From Rhodospirillales bacterium (GTDB taxonomy: Bacteria > Pseudomonadota > Alphaproteobacteria > Acetobacterales > Acetobacteraceae), in the NCBI GenBank assembly GCA_025352565.1, contig JANXTF010000081.1, positions 1-60,328 on the forward strand: a DNA stretch of 60,328 nt. Reading direction: 5' to 3'. Below the pieces are notes generated by a model. It saw only the letters and a program-made list of their open reading frames with translations. It was not told the DNA's origin and made no database searches. Each line of letters begins with the position of its first letter. Position 1 is the stretch's first letter. Below, in pieces: positions 18,431 through 26,923 of this stretch. The position numbers were made by a program, and so were the translations under genes.

Positions 18431-19485
18431 GCCGCCGCCTTGCCGAGCCGCTGGCCCGCGTAATTCCCGGCCCGAATTTTCTCCCACCAGGGCCGATGCG
18501 CCAGGAACCAGTCCACGGTCTTGGCCAGCCCGGCCTCGAAACCGTGCGCGGCCTTCCAGCCCAGCGCCTTCTCGGCGCATGACGGGTCGATCTCGTAGCG
18601 GAAATCATGGCCCGGCCGATCCGTCACGAAGCTGATGAGCCGCTCGCGCGGCCCTGCCGGGTCGGGCACCCGCGCATCGACGGCCGCGCAGATGGCTTTC
18701 ACCACATCGAGGTTGCTGCGCGGCTGGCGGGCGCCGATCGCGTAGGTGGCGCCGATCTCGCCGCGCTCCAGCACCAGGAGCAGCGCCGCCGCGTGGTCCT
18801 CCACGAACAGCCAGTCCCGCTCGTTGGACCCATCGCCGTACACCGGCAGAATCTTGCCCTCCAGCGCGTTCAGCGTCACCAGCGGAATCAGCTTCTCGGG
18901 GAAATGCCACGGGCCGTAATTGTTCACCGTGTTGCTCACCAGCGTGGGCAGCCCGTAGGTGTGGTGCCACGCCCGCACCAGATGGTCCGACGCCGCCTTG
19001 CTGGCCGAATACGGACTGCGCGGGTCATACGCCGTGGTCTCGGTGAACGGCGGATCGCCCGGCCCCAGCGCCCCGAACACCTCGTCGGTCGAGATGTGGT
19101 GGAACCGGAATGCGGCCTTTCGCGCCGCCGGCAGCCCAGCCCAATACGCCCGCGCCGCGTCCAGCAGGACGAAGGTGCCAACCACGTTGGTGCGGACGAA
19201 CGCGCCCGGCCCGTCGATCGACCGGTCCACATGGCTCTCGGCCGCGAGGTGCATGACCGCGTCAGGCTGGTGGGTCGCGAAGACCTGCGCCATGGCGTCC
19301 GCATCCGCGATGTCCGCCCGCACCAGCACATGCCGTGGGTCGCCAAGGGCCTCCTCCAGCGCGTCCTCCGAGGCCGAGTAGGTCATCTTGTCCACGTTGA
19401 CGATGCTGTGGCCGCTGGCGCGCATGATGTGCCGCACCACCGCCGAGCCGATAAAGCCGCAGCCCCCGGTTACCAAAATCCGCAT
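18427..19485 (-). CDS. rmlB: dTDP-glucose 4,6-dehydratase
   Basis: 352 aa from ATG 19485. A second ATG two codons upstream (19491) is also possible, but the GAGGGG ribosome site is better spaced for 19485. Extended SDR enzyme converting dTDP-glucose to the 4-keto-6-deoxy sugar. It has [50 protein letters not shown] (YxxxK) and the [15 protein letters not shown] segment. First gene of the operon; the region upstream is shared with a divergent acyltransferase, suggesting joint regulation of polysaccharide genes. Confidence 0.94.
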   Translation of the reverse strand: MRILVTGGCGFIGSAVVRHIMRASGHSIVNVDKMTYSASEDALEEALGDPRHVLVRADIADADAMAQVFATHQPDAVMHLAAESHVDRSIDGPGAFVRTNVVGTFVLLDAARAYWAGLPAARKAAFRFHHISTDEVFGALGPGDPPFTETTAYDPRSPYSASKAASDHLVRAWHHTYGLPTLVSNTVNNYGPWHFPEKLIPLVTLNALEGKILPVYGDGSNERDWLFVEDHAAALLLVLERGEIGATYAIGARQPRSNLDVVKAICAAVDARVPDPAGPRERLISFVTDRPGHDFRYEIDPSCAEKALGWKAAHGFEAGLAKTVDWFLAHRPWWEKIRAGNYAGQRLGKAAA

Positions 19486-19585
19486 CGTCATCCCCTCGCC
19501 GCAAGGCGAGCGCACCTTGCCAGTAAGCAGGATGCCGGGCAATGCGGTGCGCGACGGGAAGAAACCAACCGGAGGCGACGCGGCT

Positions 19586-20395
19586 ATGGTGCCTGGAATT
19601 TCCAGCGACATGGAGGAGCGCCTGCTCGCGACGCTCGACCGCAGCGTCACCGATGTCACCGCCGACACCTTCGCCGATCTCGATTTCGCGCTGCTGAACG
19701 GTGCCGACGACGAGGCCCGCCTTCTGGGCATCGAGATGCGCGGCCCCGGCGAGGCCACCATCGTGGTCACCGACCGCACCCGCCCGATCGGCCGCCTGTC
19801 CATCGAGGTCGGCGGACGCGACAACCTGCTGTTCTTCGACAACCGGGCCTGGAGCGGCAATTGCTTCGGCAACATGCGCGTGCTCGGCTCTGACTGCGTT
19901 CTCTTCTTTAACGACATCGCCGACGCCTACGTGGCCCTGCCCGACGTCTACATGCGCTCCAGCCAACAGTTCCTGTTCTGGGGCCGCGGCGCGTCGGCCG
20001 TCGGGTGCAGTATCGAGTTGGAAGGCACCGGCCAGGGCATCGCCATCGGCGACGACGCGCTCATTTCGTCGGGCGTCTGGATACGCAACTACGACATGCA
20101 CGCGATGCACGACCTCGACACCGGCCTGCGCATCACCCGCCCCCCGGTCGATACGATCATCGAACGCCATGTCTGGCTTGGCCAGGACGCCATGCTGCTC
20201 AACTGCGAGCGCATCGGCATGGGCAGCATAATCGGCGCCCGCGCGTTGGTGAAAGGCGTGCTGCCCCCTCGCGTGGTCGCCGCCGGCACGCCCGCGCGCA
20301 TCATCCGCGAACGCGTCAGCTGGGGCCGCGACACCTACGGCATGACCGGGGCGGAGCGCATTGCGATCGGGCTCGCGGAACACCCGGGAAGGTAG
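19586..20395 (+). CDS. Left-handed beta-helix acyltransferase
   Basis: 269 aa from ATG 19586 (GGAGG 10 nt upstream). The C-terminal half (about 140-255) has hexapeptide-repeat sequence such as GIAIGDDALISSGVWIRN and HVWLGQDAMLLNC, ending GTPARIIRER, as in O-acetyltransferases of surface polysaccharides. The N-terminal about 120 residues are not a recognised transferase region. It diverges from rmlB by 100 bp, which suggests that it decorates a rhamnose-containing glycan. Donor and acceptor are unknown. Confidence 0.8.
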   Translation: MVPGISSDMEERLLATLDRSVTDVTADTFADLDFALLNGADDEARLLGIEMRGPGEATIVVTDRTRPIGRLSIEVGGRDNLLFFDNRAWSGNCFGNMRVLGSDCVLFFNDIADAYVALPDVYMRSSQQFLFWGRGASAVGCSIELEGTGQGIAIGDDALISSGVWIRNYDMHAMHDLDTGLRITRPPVDTIIERHVWLGQDAMLLNCERIGMGSIIGARALVKGVLPPRVVAAGTPARIIRERVSWGRDTYGMTGAERIAIGLAEHPGR

Positions 20396-20522
20396 GCCGT
20401 ATCGCGCACGCGACGCTCGGTCCCCCTTCTCGCGCTGGCACTCGCCATGCCCTTCGCCGCCCAGGCCGCCGAACATCACGCTGCCGCACCATGATCGGCT
20501 GGCGAATTACCGTGGACGACTA
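20396..20522 (+). pseudogene. Possible remnant of an exported-protein gene and a coupled second gene
   Basis: Directly after the acyltransferase stop, the same frame reads a signal-peptide-like segment (VPLLALALAMPFAAQAAEHH) that ends in TGA at 20491-20493 without any upstream start codon. That TGA overlaps an ATG (ATGA) opening a 10-codon frame, MIGWRITVDD. The arrangement looks like the 5' ends of two coupled genes left after deletion. It could be chance in GC-rich DNA. Confidence 0.25.
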
Positions 20523-21197
20523 ACCTCGAATCTCCGCCAGCCCCCGCTTCGCCGTGCCGTCCGGCGCGAAATTCGTTGCGTCCAGCCATTGCCGCATCGC
20601 GTCGCGGCACCGGGGCCATTCGTCGGCGAGGATGCTGAACCAGGCCGTGTCGCGGCGGCGGCCGCGGGTGACGATGGCGGCGCGGTGGGTGCCTTCGGGC
20701 ACGAAACCGAGACGCAAGGCGCTCCGCACCGAGGGCGCGTTCAGCGCGTTGCATTTCCACACCAGACGGCGATAGCCGAGATCGTCCATGGCCAGGCGCG
20801 CCAGCAGGTAGATCGCCTCGGTGCCGGCGCGGGTGCGCTGCATGCGGGGGGCGAACCAGATGTGGCCGATCTCGATGGCGGCGTTGCGGGGCTGGATGTC
20901 CATCAGCGAGAGCCAGCCCGAGACCACGCCGGTCGCGACCGGGCGGATCGCCCAGACCATCGGGTCGTGCTGGGACGCGAATTCGGCCACGTAGCTTGTC
21001 ATGGCGGCTTCGGTGGCGAACGGGCCAGCCGCGAGATAGGTCCAGCTGTCATCGGCCCCTTGGGCTGCCTGCCACAACTCCTCGGCGTGGCGGCGGTGCA
21101 GCGGTTCCAGCTCGACATGCGTCCCGCGCAGCTTGATCCGCGCCGGCAGCGGGCGCGGCGTGGCATCGACTTCGGGGCCTTGCGGCGAAGATGTCAT
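20520..21197 (-). CDS. GNAT family N-acetyltransferase (RimJ/RimL-like)
   Basis: 225 aa. It begins with the RimJ/RimL-type pattern LRGTHVELEPLHRRHAEELW (about residues 23-42). Later motifs are AIEIGHIWFAPRMQRTRAGTEA, with the acetyl-CoA loop, and RLVWKCNALNAPSVRSALRLG followed by FVPEGTHR. Proteins of this type acetylate protein N-termini or small amines; the substrate is unknown. It stands alone, pointing back toward the acyltransferase, and its stop abuts the gene-remnant region. Confidence 0.88.
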   Translation of the reverse strand: MTSSPQGPEVDATPRPLPARIKLRGTHVELEPLHRRHAEELWQAAQGADDSWTYLAAGPFATEAAMTSYVAEFASQHDPMVWAIRPVATGVVSGWLSLMDIQPRNAAIEIGHIWFAPRMQRTRAGTEAIYLLARLAMDDLGYRRLVWKCNALNAPSVRSALRLGFVPEGTHRAAIVTRGRRRDTAWFSILADEWPRCRDAMRQWLDATNFAPDGTAKRGLAEIRG

Positions 21198-21259
21198 GAC
21201 AGGGTTGGAAAAGCTGTTAGCGTGGGCATGTTAAGAGGCGTCCTCACAGGGAGATGACC

Positions 21260-21688
21260 ATGAACCGTGCTTATATCGCCGCCATCGCAATGGCGGCCAC
21301 TCTTGCCGCCGCGCCGGCTTTCGCCGCCACGATGAACTACACCGCGAGCCTCTCGGGCAAGACCGAAGTGCCCGCCACCACGTCCGCCGGGACTGGCGAG
21401 ATGCTGGGCTCGCTCGACACCGTCACCAAGACGCTGTCGTACACCGTCACCTATAACGGTCTGTCCGGGGCCGCCACCGCCGCCCACATCCACGGCCCCG
21501 CCGACGTCGGCAAGAACGCTGGCGTGATGCTGCCGTTCGCGGCGCCGGCCAACCCGATCAGCGGCAAGGCGACGCTGACCGACGACCAGATGAAGGCGCT
21601 GGAGTCGGGCATGACCTACGTGAACGTCCACACCGCGGCGAACCCCGGCGGCGAAATCCGCGGCCAGGTCGTCAAGGGCAAGAACTGA
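21260..21688 (+). CDS. Exported CHRD domain protein
   Basis: 142 aa from ATG 21260, six nt after AGGGAG; ATG 21254 is too close to that site. A clear signal peptide (MNRAYIAAIAMAATLAAAPA-FA) precedes one CHRD (chordin-type) domain with LSGKTEVPATTSAGTGEM, GLSGAATAAHIHGPA and TYVNVHTAANPGGEIRGQV. CHRD proteins of bacteria are periplasmic or secreted, and their role is unknown. It is followed 20 bp later by the GFA-family gene. Confidence 0.9.
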   Translation: MNRAYIAAIAMAATLAAAPAFAATMNYTASLSGKTEVPATTSAGTGEMLGSLDTVTKTLSYTVTYNGLSGAATAAHIHGPADVGKNAGVMLPFAAPANPISGKATLTDDQMKALESGMTYVNVHTAANPGGEIRGQVVKGKN

Positions 21689-21708
21689 GGCGGCTCCCTG
21701 GGGCGGCG

Positions 21709-22182
21709 ATGCTGCTCCGGGGTTCGTGCCATTGCGGCGCGGTGCGGTATCGGGTGCGCTCGTCGCAGCCGGTACCGTACCAGCGTTGCTATTGCTCGAT
21801 CTGCCGCAAGACGCAGGGCGGCGGTGGATATGCCATCGACATCGCGGCCGACGCCAGAAGCCTCGAGGTCGACGGGCGAGGGGCGGTCACGATCTACCAC
21901 GCCAGGATCGGCGACACGATAAGCTCCGCCGAGCGGGCGTTCTGCGGAACCTGCGGGAGCGGCTTATGGATATTCAGTCCGGAATGGCCGGACATGATCT
22001 ATCCGTTCGCGTCCGCGATCGACACGGATCTGCCGACACCGCCGGAGCATACCCATGTCATGCTGGGCTCGCGGGCGTCCTGGGTCGAAATCGAGGGCGG
22101 CCCGCGCGACAAGAGGTTCGCCGAGTACCCTGATGAGTCGATCGTGGATTGGCACGCGCGGACCGGGTTGACTACACAATAG
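21709..22182 (+). CDS. GFA / CENP-V domain zinc protein
   Basis: 157 aa. Zinc-ligand cysteines are arranged as in the glutathione-dependent formaldehyde-activating (GFA) family: GSCHCGAVRY (about 6-15), CYCSICRKTQGG (about 27-38) and FCGTCGSGLW (about 78-87). The family name comes from one member, and most relatives have no proven activity. The 3' end overlaps the end of the convergent enamidase-like gene by 11 bp. Confidence 0.9.
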   Translation: MLLRGSCHCGAVRYRVRSSQPVPYQRCYCSICRKTQGGGGYAIDIAADARSLEVDGRGAVTIYHARIGDTISSAERAFCGTCGSGLWIFSPEWPDMIYPFASAIDTDLPTPPEHTHVMLGSRASWVEIEGGPRDKRFAEYPDESIVDWHARTGLTTQ

Positions 22183-23362
22183 CAGGCACCCGCTCGGCGG
22201 GTGGGGTGTTGCGGCTGCGGCCGCAGCGCACGATGCCGTCGATGACCACCATGCCGACGCCGGGGAGGTCGCCTTTTCGGATGGAGTCGAGCAGGTCGGT
22301 GCCGGAGGAGTGCTGGGCGCGGTCCATCAGCAGGAAATCGGCGGCGCGTCCCATTTCGATCAAGCCGCAATCCAGCTTGCGCATCCGCGCGGTATTGCCG
22401 GTGGCACAGCAGAACATGGTCTCCGCCGGCACGTCGCCGAGCGACGAGAGCATCGCGACCATCCGCAAGATGCCGAGCGGCTGCGCGCCGGAGCCGGCGG
22501 GGCCGTCGGTGCCCAGGATCACGCGCGACATCTGGCCGAGTTCTCCGGCGTAGCGCAGCGCCGAGAGGCCAGCCAACTCGTTGCCGTTATGCACAATCTC
22601 GATGCCGCGCAGGCAGCCTTCGCACAGGCACCGTATCTGTCGCAGCGGCAGCGCGGTGTGGCCGCCGTTGATGTGGCCGATGATGTCGGCATCCGCCTCC
22701 AGCACGGTGTCGGCGTCGATGTAGCCCGAGCCCGGCACCGAGGGGCCGCCGGTGTGGATGGTGCTCTGAATGCCGTATTTGCGTGCCCAGGCGACCATCT
22801 CGCGGGCTTCATACCCGGCCTTGACCGTGCCGAGACCCACCTCGCCCAGCAGTCCTACCCCGGCGGCGGCCAACTCGGCGAAATCGCTCTCCACCATGCC
22901 CTGCTCGAGCACCGGCGCACCCGCGACCACCTTCACGCCGGCGGGGCGGAAATTGGCGTACGCGCGCTGGGCGGTGATGGCCAGCGCCTTGAGGCCGACA
23001 ATGTCGCGCGGGCGGCCGGGGAGATGCACCTCGCCGGCCGAGATCATGGTGGTGACGCCGCCGTGCAGGCTGCTCTCGATCCAGCCAAGCTGGCTCTGGC
23101 GCGGCGTCCAGTCGCCGAACACGGGATGGACGTGGCTGTCGATCAGGCCCGGCGAGAGGGCGCAGCCATGGGCGTCGATGGTCACGCGCGCATCCCCGGT
23201 GTCGCAGTCGGCGGCGCGGCCGATGGCGGCGATGCGGCCTCCTTCGGCCACGATCGTATCGGCATCCCCGATCGGGGATGCGAGGTCGCCGGTCAACAGC
23301 AGGCCGATATTGCGGATGACGAGCTTGCCGAGTTGCTTTTCCGGGCCAGCGGCCAGAGCCAT
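22172..23362 (-). CDS. Enamidase-like amidohydrolase
   Basis: 396 aa from ATG 23362, six nt after GAGGAG. Metal-dependent amidohydrolase: GLIDSHVHP (His77, His79), GEVGLGTVK, TIHTGGPSVPGSG, HINGGHTA and ILGTDGPAGSG. These segments, and the C-terminal SRNTPPAERV, match what I remember of Eubacterium barkeri enamidase, which hydrolyses 6-oxo-tetrahydronicotinate to 2-formylglutarate in nicotinate fermentation. The family assignment is good; the substrate is inferred. Other genes of that pathway (6-hydroxynicotinate reductase, methyleneglutarate mutase) are absent here. It is the second gene of an operon with the NRAMP-related transporter, with a 14-bp gap. Confidence 0.75.
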   Translation of the reverse strand: MALAAGPEKQLGKLVIRNIGLLLTGDLASPIGDADTIVAEGGRIAAIGRAADCDTGDARVTIDAHGCALSPGLIDSHVHPVFGDWTPRQSQLGWIESSLHGGVTTMISAGEVHLPGRPRDIVGLKALAITAQRAYANFRPAGVKVVAGAPVLEQGMVESDFAELAAAGVGLLGEVGLGTVKAGYEAREMVAWARKYGIQSTIHTGGPSVPGSGYIDADTVLEADADIIGHINGGHTALPLRQIRCLCEGCLRGIEIVHNGNELAGLSALRYAGELGQMSRVILGTDGPAGSGAQPLGILRMVAMLSSLGDVPAETMFCCATGNTARMRKLDCGLIEMGRAADFLLMDRAQHSSGTDLLDSIRKGDLPGVGMVVIDGIVRCGRSRNTPPAERVPAIV

Positions 23363-23376
23363 GGTCGTCTCCTCAG

Positions 23377-24621
23377 TTACTGAAACATGCCGCCCGCGCC
23401 GCCGATCACGCCCAGCGCGCAGGTGACGCCGGCCACCGTGACCACCACCCACAGATAGGCGCCGCGCAGCCGCACGGCAGGCGGCAGCGCCTTGATCGCC
23501 AGCAGGATCAGGAAGCCGAGCACCAGCGGCAGCATCAGCGCGTTCATCACCTGCACCGCCACGTTGAGCGACACAAGGTCAGGGGCCACGCCGACCGCCA
23601 GCGCGCTACCCACGATGCAAACGGCATAGACCGCGTAGAACCAGCGGGCCTGGCTCGGCCGGTATTCCAGCGAACGGCGATAGCCAGCCACTTCGCCAAG
23701 ACCCCAGGCCAGCGCAAGGGACGTCACGATCGCGGCCACCAGGCCCGCCCCCAGCACGCCCAGGCCGAACACCAGCCGGCCGAACTCGAAGCCGAGATAG
23801 GGCGTGAGCGCGCCGCTCATCTCGCCCACGGTGGTCAGCGTCGCCTTGCTGTCATGCGGCGCGATGGTGGCGGCGGCGGCGACCAGCACGGCGGCCATCA
23901 CCAATTGGGTGATCGCGGCGCCGATCGCCGTGTCCCACCGTGCGGCGTTGAAATGCTCGGGGCGCAGCTTTTTGTCGGCGATGGCGCTTTGCTGGTAGAA
24001 TATCATCCACGGCATGATGACGGCCCCGATGTTGGCGGCCACGAGATACAGGTAGTCGGGGTCGGTCGCGCGGATATCGAGCGCCTGGCTCGCCATGGTG
24101 GCGAGGTCCGGGTGCGCGGCCCAGGCGACGAAAAAGAACGCGAGTTCGAACAGCCCGATCACGATCGCCGCCCGCTCCACCCGGCGATACGACCCGGTGG
24201 CGACCACCGCCAGCAGCGCGGCGGCGGCCATCGGCAGGGTCACGGCGCGCGAAACGCCATACAGTTCGCCCACGCCGGCGACGCCCGAGAACTCCGTCAG
24301 CAGCGCGCCGACGGTGGCGACCGCAAGGCCGGCGGCCGAGACCCAGGCCCAGAACGGGCCGAACGTGTCGCGGATCAATTCCCCGTGGCCCCGGCCGGTG
24401 AAGATGCCCAGGCGCACGGTCAGCTCCTGCACCACATACAGAATGGGGATCAGCACCAGCTGCAGCAGCAGCAGCCGGTAGCCCCATTGCACGCCGCTCT
24501 GCCCCGCGGTGATGATGCTGCCCACATCGGTATCGGCCAGCATGACCACGAGGCCAGGACCGACCACAGCTAAAAAGCGCGCGCGCCGGCCGGCAAGCGC
24601 CTTGGTGGGAATTTGGGCCAT
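23377..24621 (-). CDS. NRAMP-related metal ion transporter
   Basis: 414 aa from ATG 24621 (GGAG 7 nt upstream). About eleven hydrophobic helices. Helix 1 reads GPGLVVMLADTDVGSIITAGQSG, where classical manganese/iron NRAMPs have DPGN. Helix 6 reads GAVIMPWMIFYQQSA, where they have MPHN. The changes affect the canonical metal-binding residues, so it may carry another ion such as magnesium, as proposed for NRAMP-related transporters, or differ in coupling. It precedes the enamidase-like gene by 14 bp in the same operon. The 135-bp gap to cysS should hold both divergent promoters. Confidence 0.8.
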   Translation of the reverse strand: MAQIPTKALAGRRARFLAVVGPGLVVMLADTDVGSIITAGQSGVQWGYRLLLLQLVLIPILYVVQELTVRLGIFTGRGHGELIRDTFGPFWAWVSAAGLAVATVGALLTEFSGVAGVGELYGVSRAVTLPMAAAALLAVVATGSYRRVERAAIVIGLFELAFFFVAWAAHPDLATMASQALDIRATDPDYLYLVAANIGAVIMPWMIFYQQSAIADKKLRPEHFNAARWDTAIGAAITQLVMAAVLVAAAATIAPHDSKATLTTVGEMSGALTPYLGFEFGRLVFGLGVLGAGLVAAIVTSLALAWGLGEVAGYRRSLEYRPSQARWFYAVYAVCIVGSALAVGVAPDLVSLNVAVQVMNALMLPLVLGFLILLAIKALPPAVRLRGAYLWVVVTVAGVTCALGVIGGAGGMFQ

Positions 24622-24756
24622 CGGGGCTCCGGATGATGTGAGGCGTCTGTCCATGCGCGTGTGATGGTTCATTTGCGAATAAGTCGCAAGTGCGATTTGC
24701 GCTGCCCGGTCGCCAACCGCATATGGCGGGTCCAATCTCACGCCTGAGGACATGTC

Positions 24757-26094
24757 ATGCCCGTGCTGCGCCTGCACAACAGCCGAACCCGTGCGAAAGA
24801 GGATTTCACGCCGGTCGATCACGGGCATGTGCGGATGTATGTGTGCGGTCCGACCGTGTACGATCGCGCCCATGTCGGCAATGCGCGGCCGGTGGTGGTC
24901 TACGACGTTCTGGCGCGGCTGCTGCGGCGGCTTTATCCGCGCGTGACCTACGTGCGCAACATCACCGACGTCGACGACAAGATCAACGCGCGCGCGGCCG
25001 AGTCGGGCGAGCCGATCGCCGCCATCACCGCGCGCACCACGGCCGCCTTCCACGCCGACATGGCCGAACTGGGCGCGCTGCCGCCCGATGTGGAGCCGCG
25101 CGCCACCGAAAGCATCGACGAGATGATCGCGATCATCGAGCGGTTGATCGGGAGCGGCCACGCCTATGCGGCGGACGGCCACGTGCTGTTCGCGGTGGCG
25201 AGCTTCGCGGAATATGGCCGCCTGTCGGGCCGAAGCCCCGACGAGTTGCTGGCCGGCGCCCGCGTGGAGATCGCCAGCTACAAGCGCGATCCCGGCGATT
25301 TCGTGCTGTGGAAACCGTCGCCGCCGGAATTGCCGGGCTGGGACAGCCCATGGGGCAGGGGGCGGCCCGGATGGCATATCGAGTGCAGCGCCATGTCGTG
25401 GCGCTATCTTGGCGACAGCTTCGACATCCATGGCGGCGGCAGCGACCTGATATTTCCGCATCACGAGAACGAACTGGCGCAGAGCCTATGCGCCTTTCCT
25501 GGCTCCAGCTTCGCCCGCGTCTGGCTGCATAACGGCATGTTGAACGTGGACGGCGTGAAGATGTCCAAAAGCCTCGGCAATTTCTTCACCGTGCGCGAGG
25601 TGCTGGACCAGTGGCCCGGCGAGGTGATCCGGCTGCTGCTGCTGCGTGGGCACTACCGGGGTACGCTGGAATTCTCGCAAGGGCTGCTGGCCGAGAGCAG
25701 GCGGGAGCTGGATCGGTTCTATCGCGCGCTCGAGCGCAGTCCCGGCGAGATAACCGAGGTGCCGCGTGCCGTGATGGACGCGCTGTGCGACGATCTGAAC
25801 ACGCCGCTGGCGCTGTCGCACATGCACGCTCTGTCCGACGCCGCCATGGCGGGCGACGCGGTGGCGGCGGGGGGATTGCGGGCGGCGGGTGAACTGCTCG
25901 GGCTGCTCGGCGCCTCGCCCCAGGCGTGGTTCCAGGGCGGCGGCGATGCGGCGGTGGATGCCGCGATTGCCGAACGTGTGGCCGCCCGCACGGCGCGTGA
26001 CTATTCCCGTGCGGACGCGATCCGCAAGGACCTGGAGGCGCAGGGCATTCTGCTGGAGGACAATCCGGGCGGCACCACATGGCGGAGGCGCTGA
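24757..26094 (+). CDS. cysS: Cysteinyl-tRNA synthetase
   Basis: 445 aa class I aminoacyl-tRNA synthetase charging tRNA-Cys. The zinc cysteine C30 lies in YVCGPTVYD, the HIGH motif appears as HVGN (39-42), IDECSAMSW-like WHIECSAMSW and HGGGSDLIFPHHENE carry the remaining zinc ligands, and KMSKSLGN is at about 268-275. Length is typical. trmJ follows after 4 bp, so the two are co-transcribed. Confidence 0.96.
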   Translation: MPVLRLHNSRTRAKEDFTPVDHGHVRMYVCGPTVYDRAHVGNARPVVVYDVLARLLRRLYPRVTYVRNITDVDDKINARAAESGEPIAAITARTTAAFHADMAELGALPPDVEPRATESIDEMIAIIERLIGSGHAYAADGHVLFAVASFAEYGRLSGRSPDELLAGARVEIASYKRDPGDFVLWKPSPPELPGWDSPWGRGRPGWHIECSAMSWRYLGDSFDIHGGGSDLIFPHHENELAQSLCAFPGSSFARVWLHNGMLNVDGVKMSKSLGNFFTVREVLDQWPGEVIRLLLLRGHYRGTLEFSQGLLAESRRELDRFYRALERSPGEITEVPRAVMDALCDDLNTPLALSHMHALSDAAMAGDAVAAGGLRAAGELLGLLGASPQAWFQGGGDAAVDAAIAERVAARTARDYSRADAIRKDLEAQGILLEDNPGGTTWRRR

Positions 26095-26098
26095 GATC

Positions 26099-26923
26099 AT
26101 GACCGGCCGCGACGGCGGGGCGGATCTGGCGCCGCTGGGCCGCAGCCCGGTCGTGATACTGGTTCGCCCACAGCTGGCCGACAACATCGGGGCGGTCGCG
26201 CGCGCCATGGCCAATGGCGGCTTGTTCCACCTTCGGCTGGTGGCGCCCCGGGACGGCTGGCCGCAGGAGCGCGCGTGGCGCATGGCCTCCGGGGCCGACC
26301 GCATTCTCGACGCTGCTCCGGTGTTCGCGACCGTGGCCGAGGCGTGCGCCGACCTGCATCGGGTGTTCGCCACCTGCCCCCGGCCGCGCCATGTCGTGAA
26401 GCCCGTGCTGACCGCGCGCGGCGCCGCGGCCGAATTCCGCGCCATCGCCGCGCGCGCGCTGGAGTGCGGCATCCTGTTCGGCCCGGAGCGCGCGGGGCTC
26501 GATCGCGAGGATTTGGCCTGCACCGACAGCCTCGTCCGCATTCCGCTGAACCCGGCGTTCAACTCGTTGAACCTGGCGCAGGCGGTGATGGTGGTGGCCT
26601 ATGAGTGGTGGAGTGCGGCCGACGAGACCATGCCGCGCCTGTTGGGCACGCATGAGACGCGGGTCGCGACCAAGGGGGAACTGGACAACCTGCTGACCCA
26701 CCTGATCGCGGAGCTGGACGAATGCGGCTTCCTGCGCAACGTGCCCAAGCGGCCGGGCATGGTGCAGAACCTGCGGCACCTGTTCCAGCGCGGCGAGGTG
26801 ACGCAGCAGGAGCTGCGGACGCTGCACGGGGTGGTGACGGAGCTTTCGCACGGGCGGCGGCTGCGCGAGGCAGCGGCCAGTCTCAGCCCTCGACCCGCCG
26901 ATGCAGGCTCATCTGATAGGTGA
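26099..26923 (+). CDS. trmJ: tRNA/rRNA methyltransferase of the SpoU/TrmJ family
   Basis: 274 aa from ATG 26099. SPOUT methyltransferase expected to make 2'-O-methylated nucleotide 32 in tRNAs. Motifs: VILVRPQLADNIGAVARAMAN (motif 1), ILFGPERAGLDREDL (motif 2) and IPLNPAFNSLNLAQAVMVVAYE (motif 3, knot). A TrmJ-type C-terminal helical extension with KRPGMVQNLRHLFQR follows. Its last 41 bp overlap the convergent GntR regulator gene. Confidence 0.9.
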   Translation: MTGRDGGADLAPLGRSPVVILVRPQLADNIGAVARAMANGGLFHLRLVAPRDGWPQERAWRMASGADRILDAAPVFATVAEACADLHRVFATCPRPRHVVKPVLTARGAAAEFRAIAARALECGILFGPERAGLDREDLACTDSLVRIPLNPAFNSLNLAQAVMVVAYEWWSAADETMPRLLGTHETRVATKGELDNLLTHLIAELDECGFLRNVPKRPGMVQNLRHLFQRGEVTQQELRTLHGVVTELSHGRRLREAAASLSPRPADAGSSDR

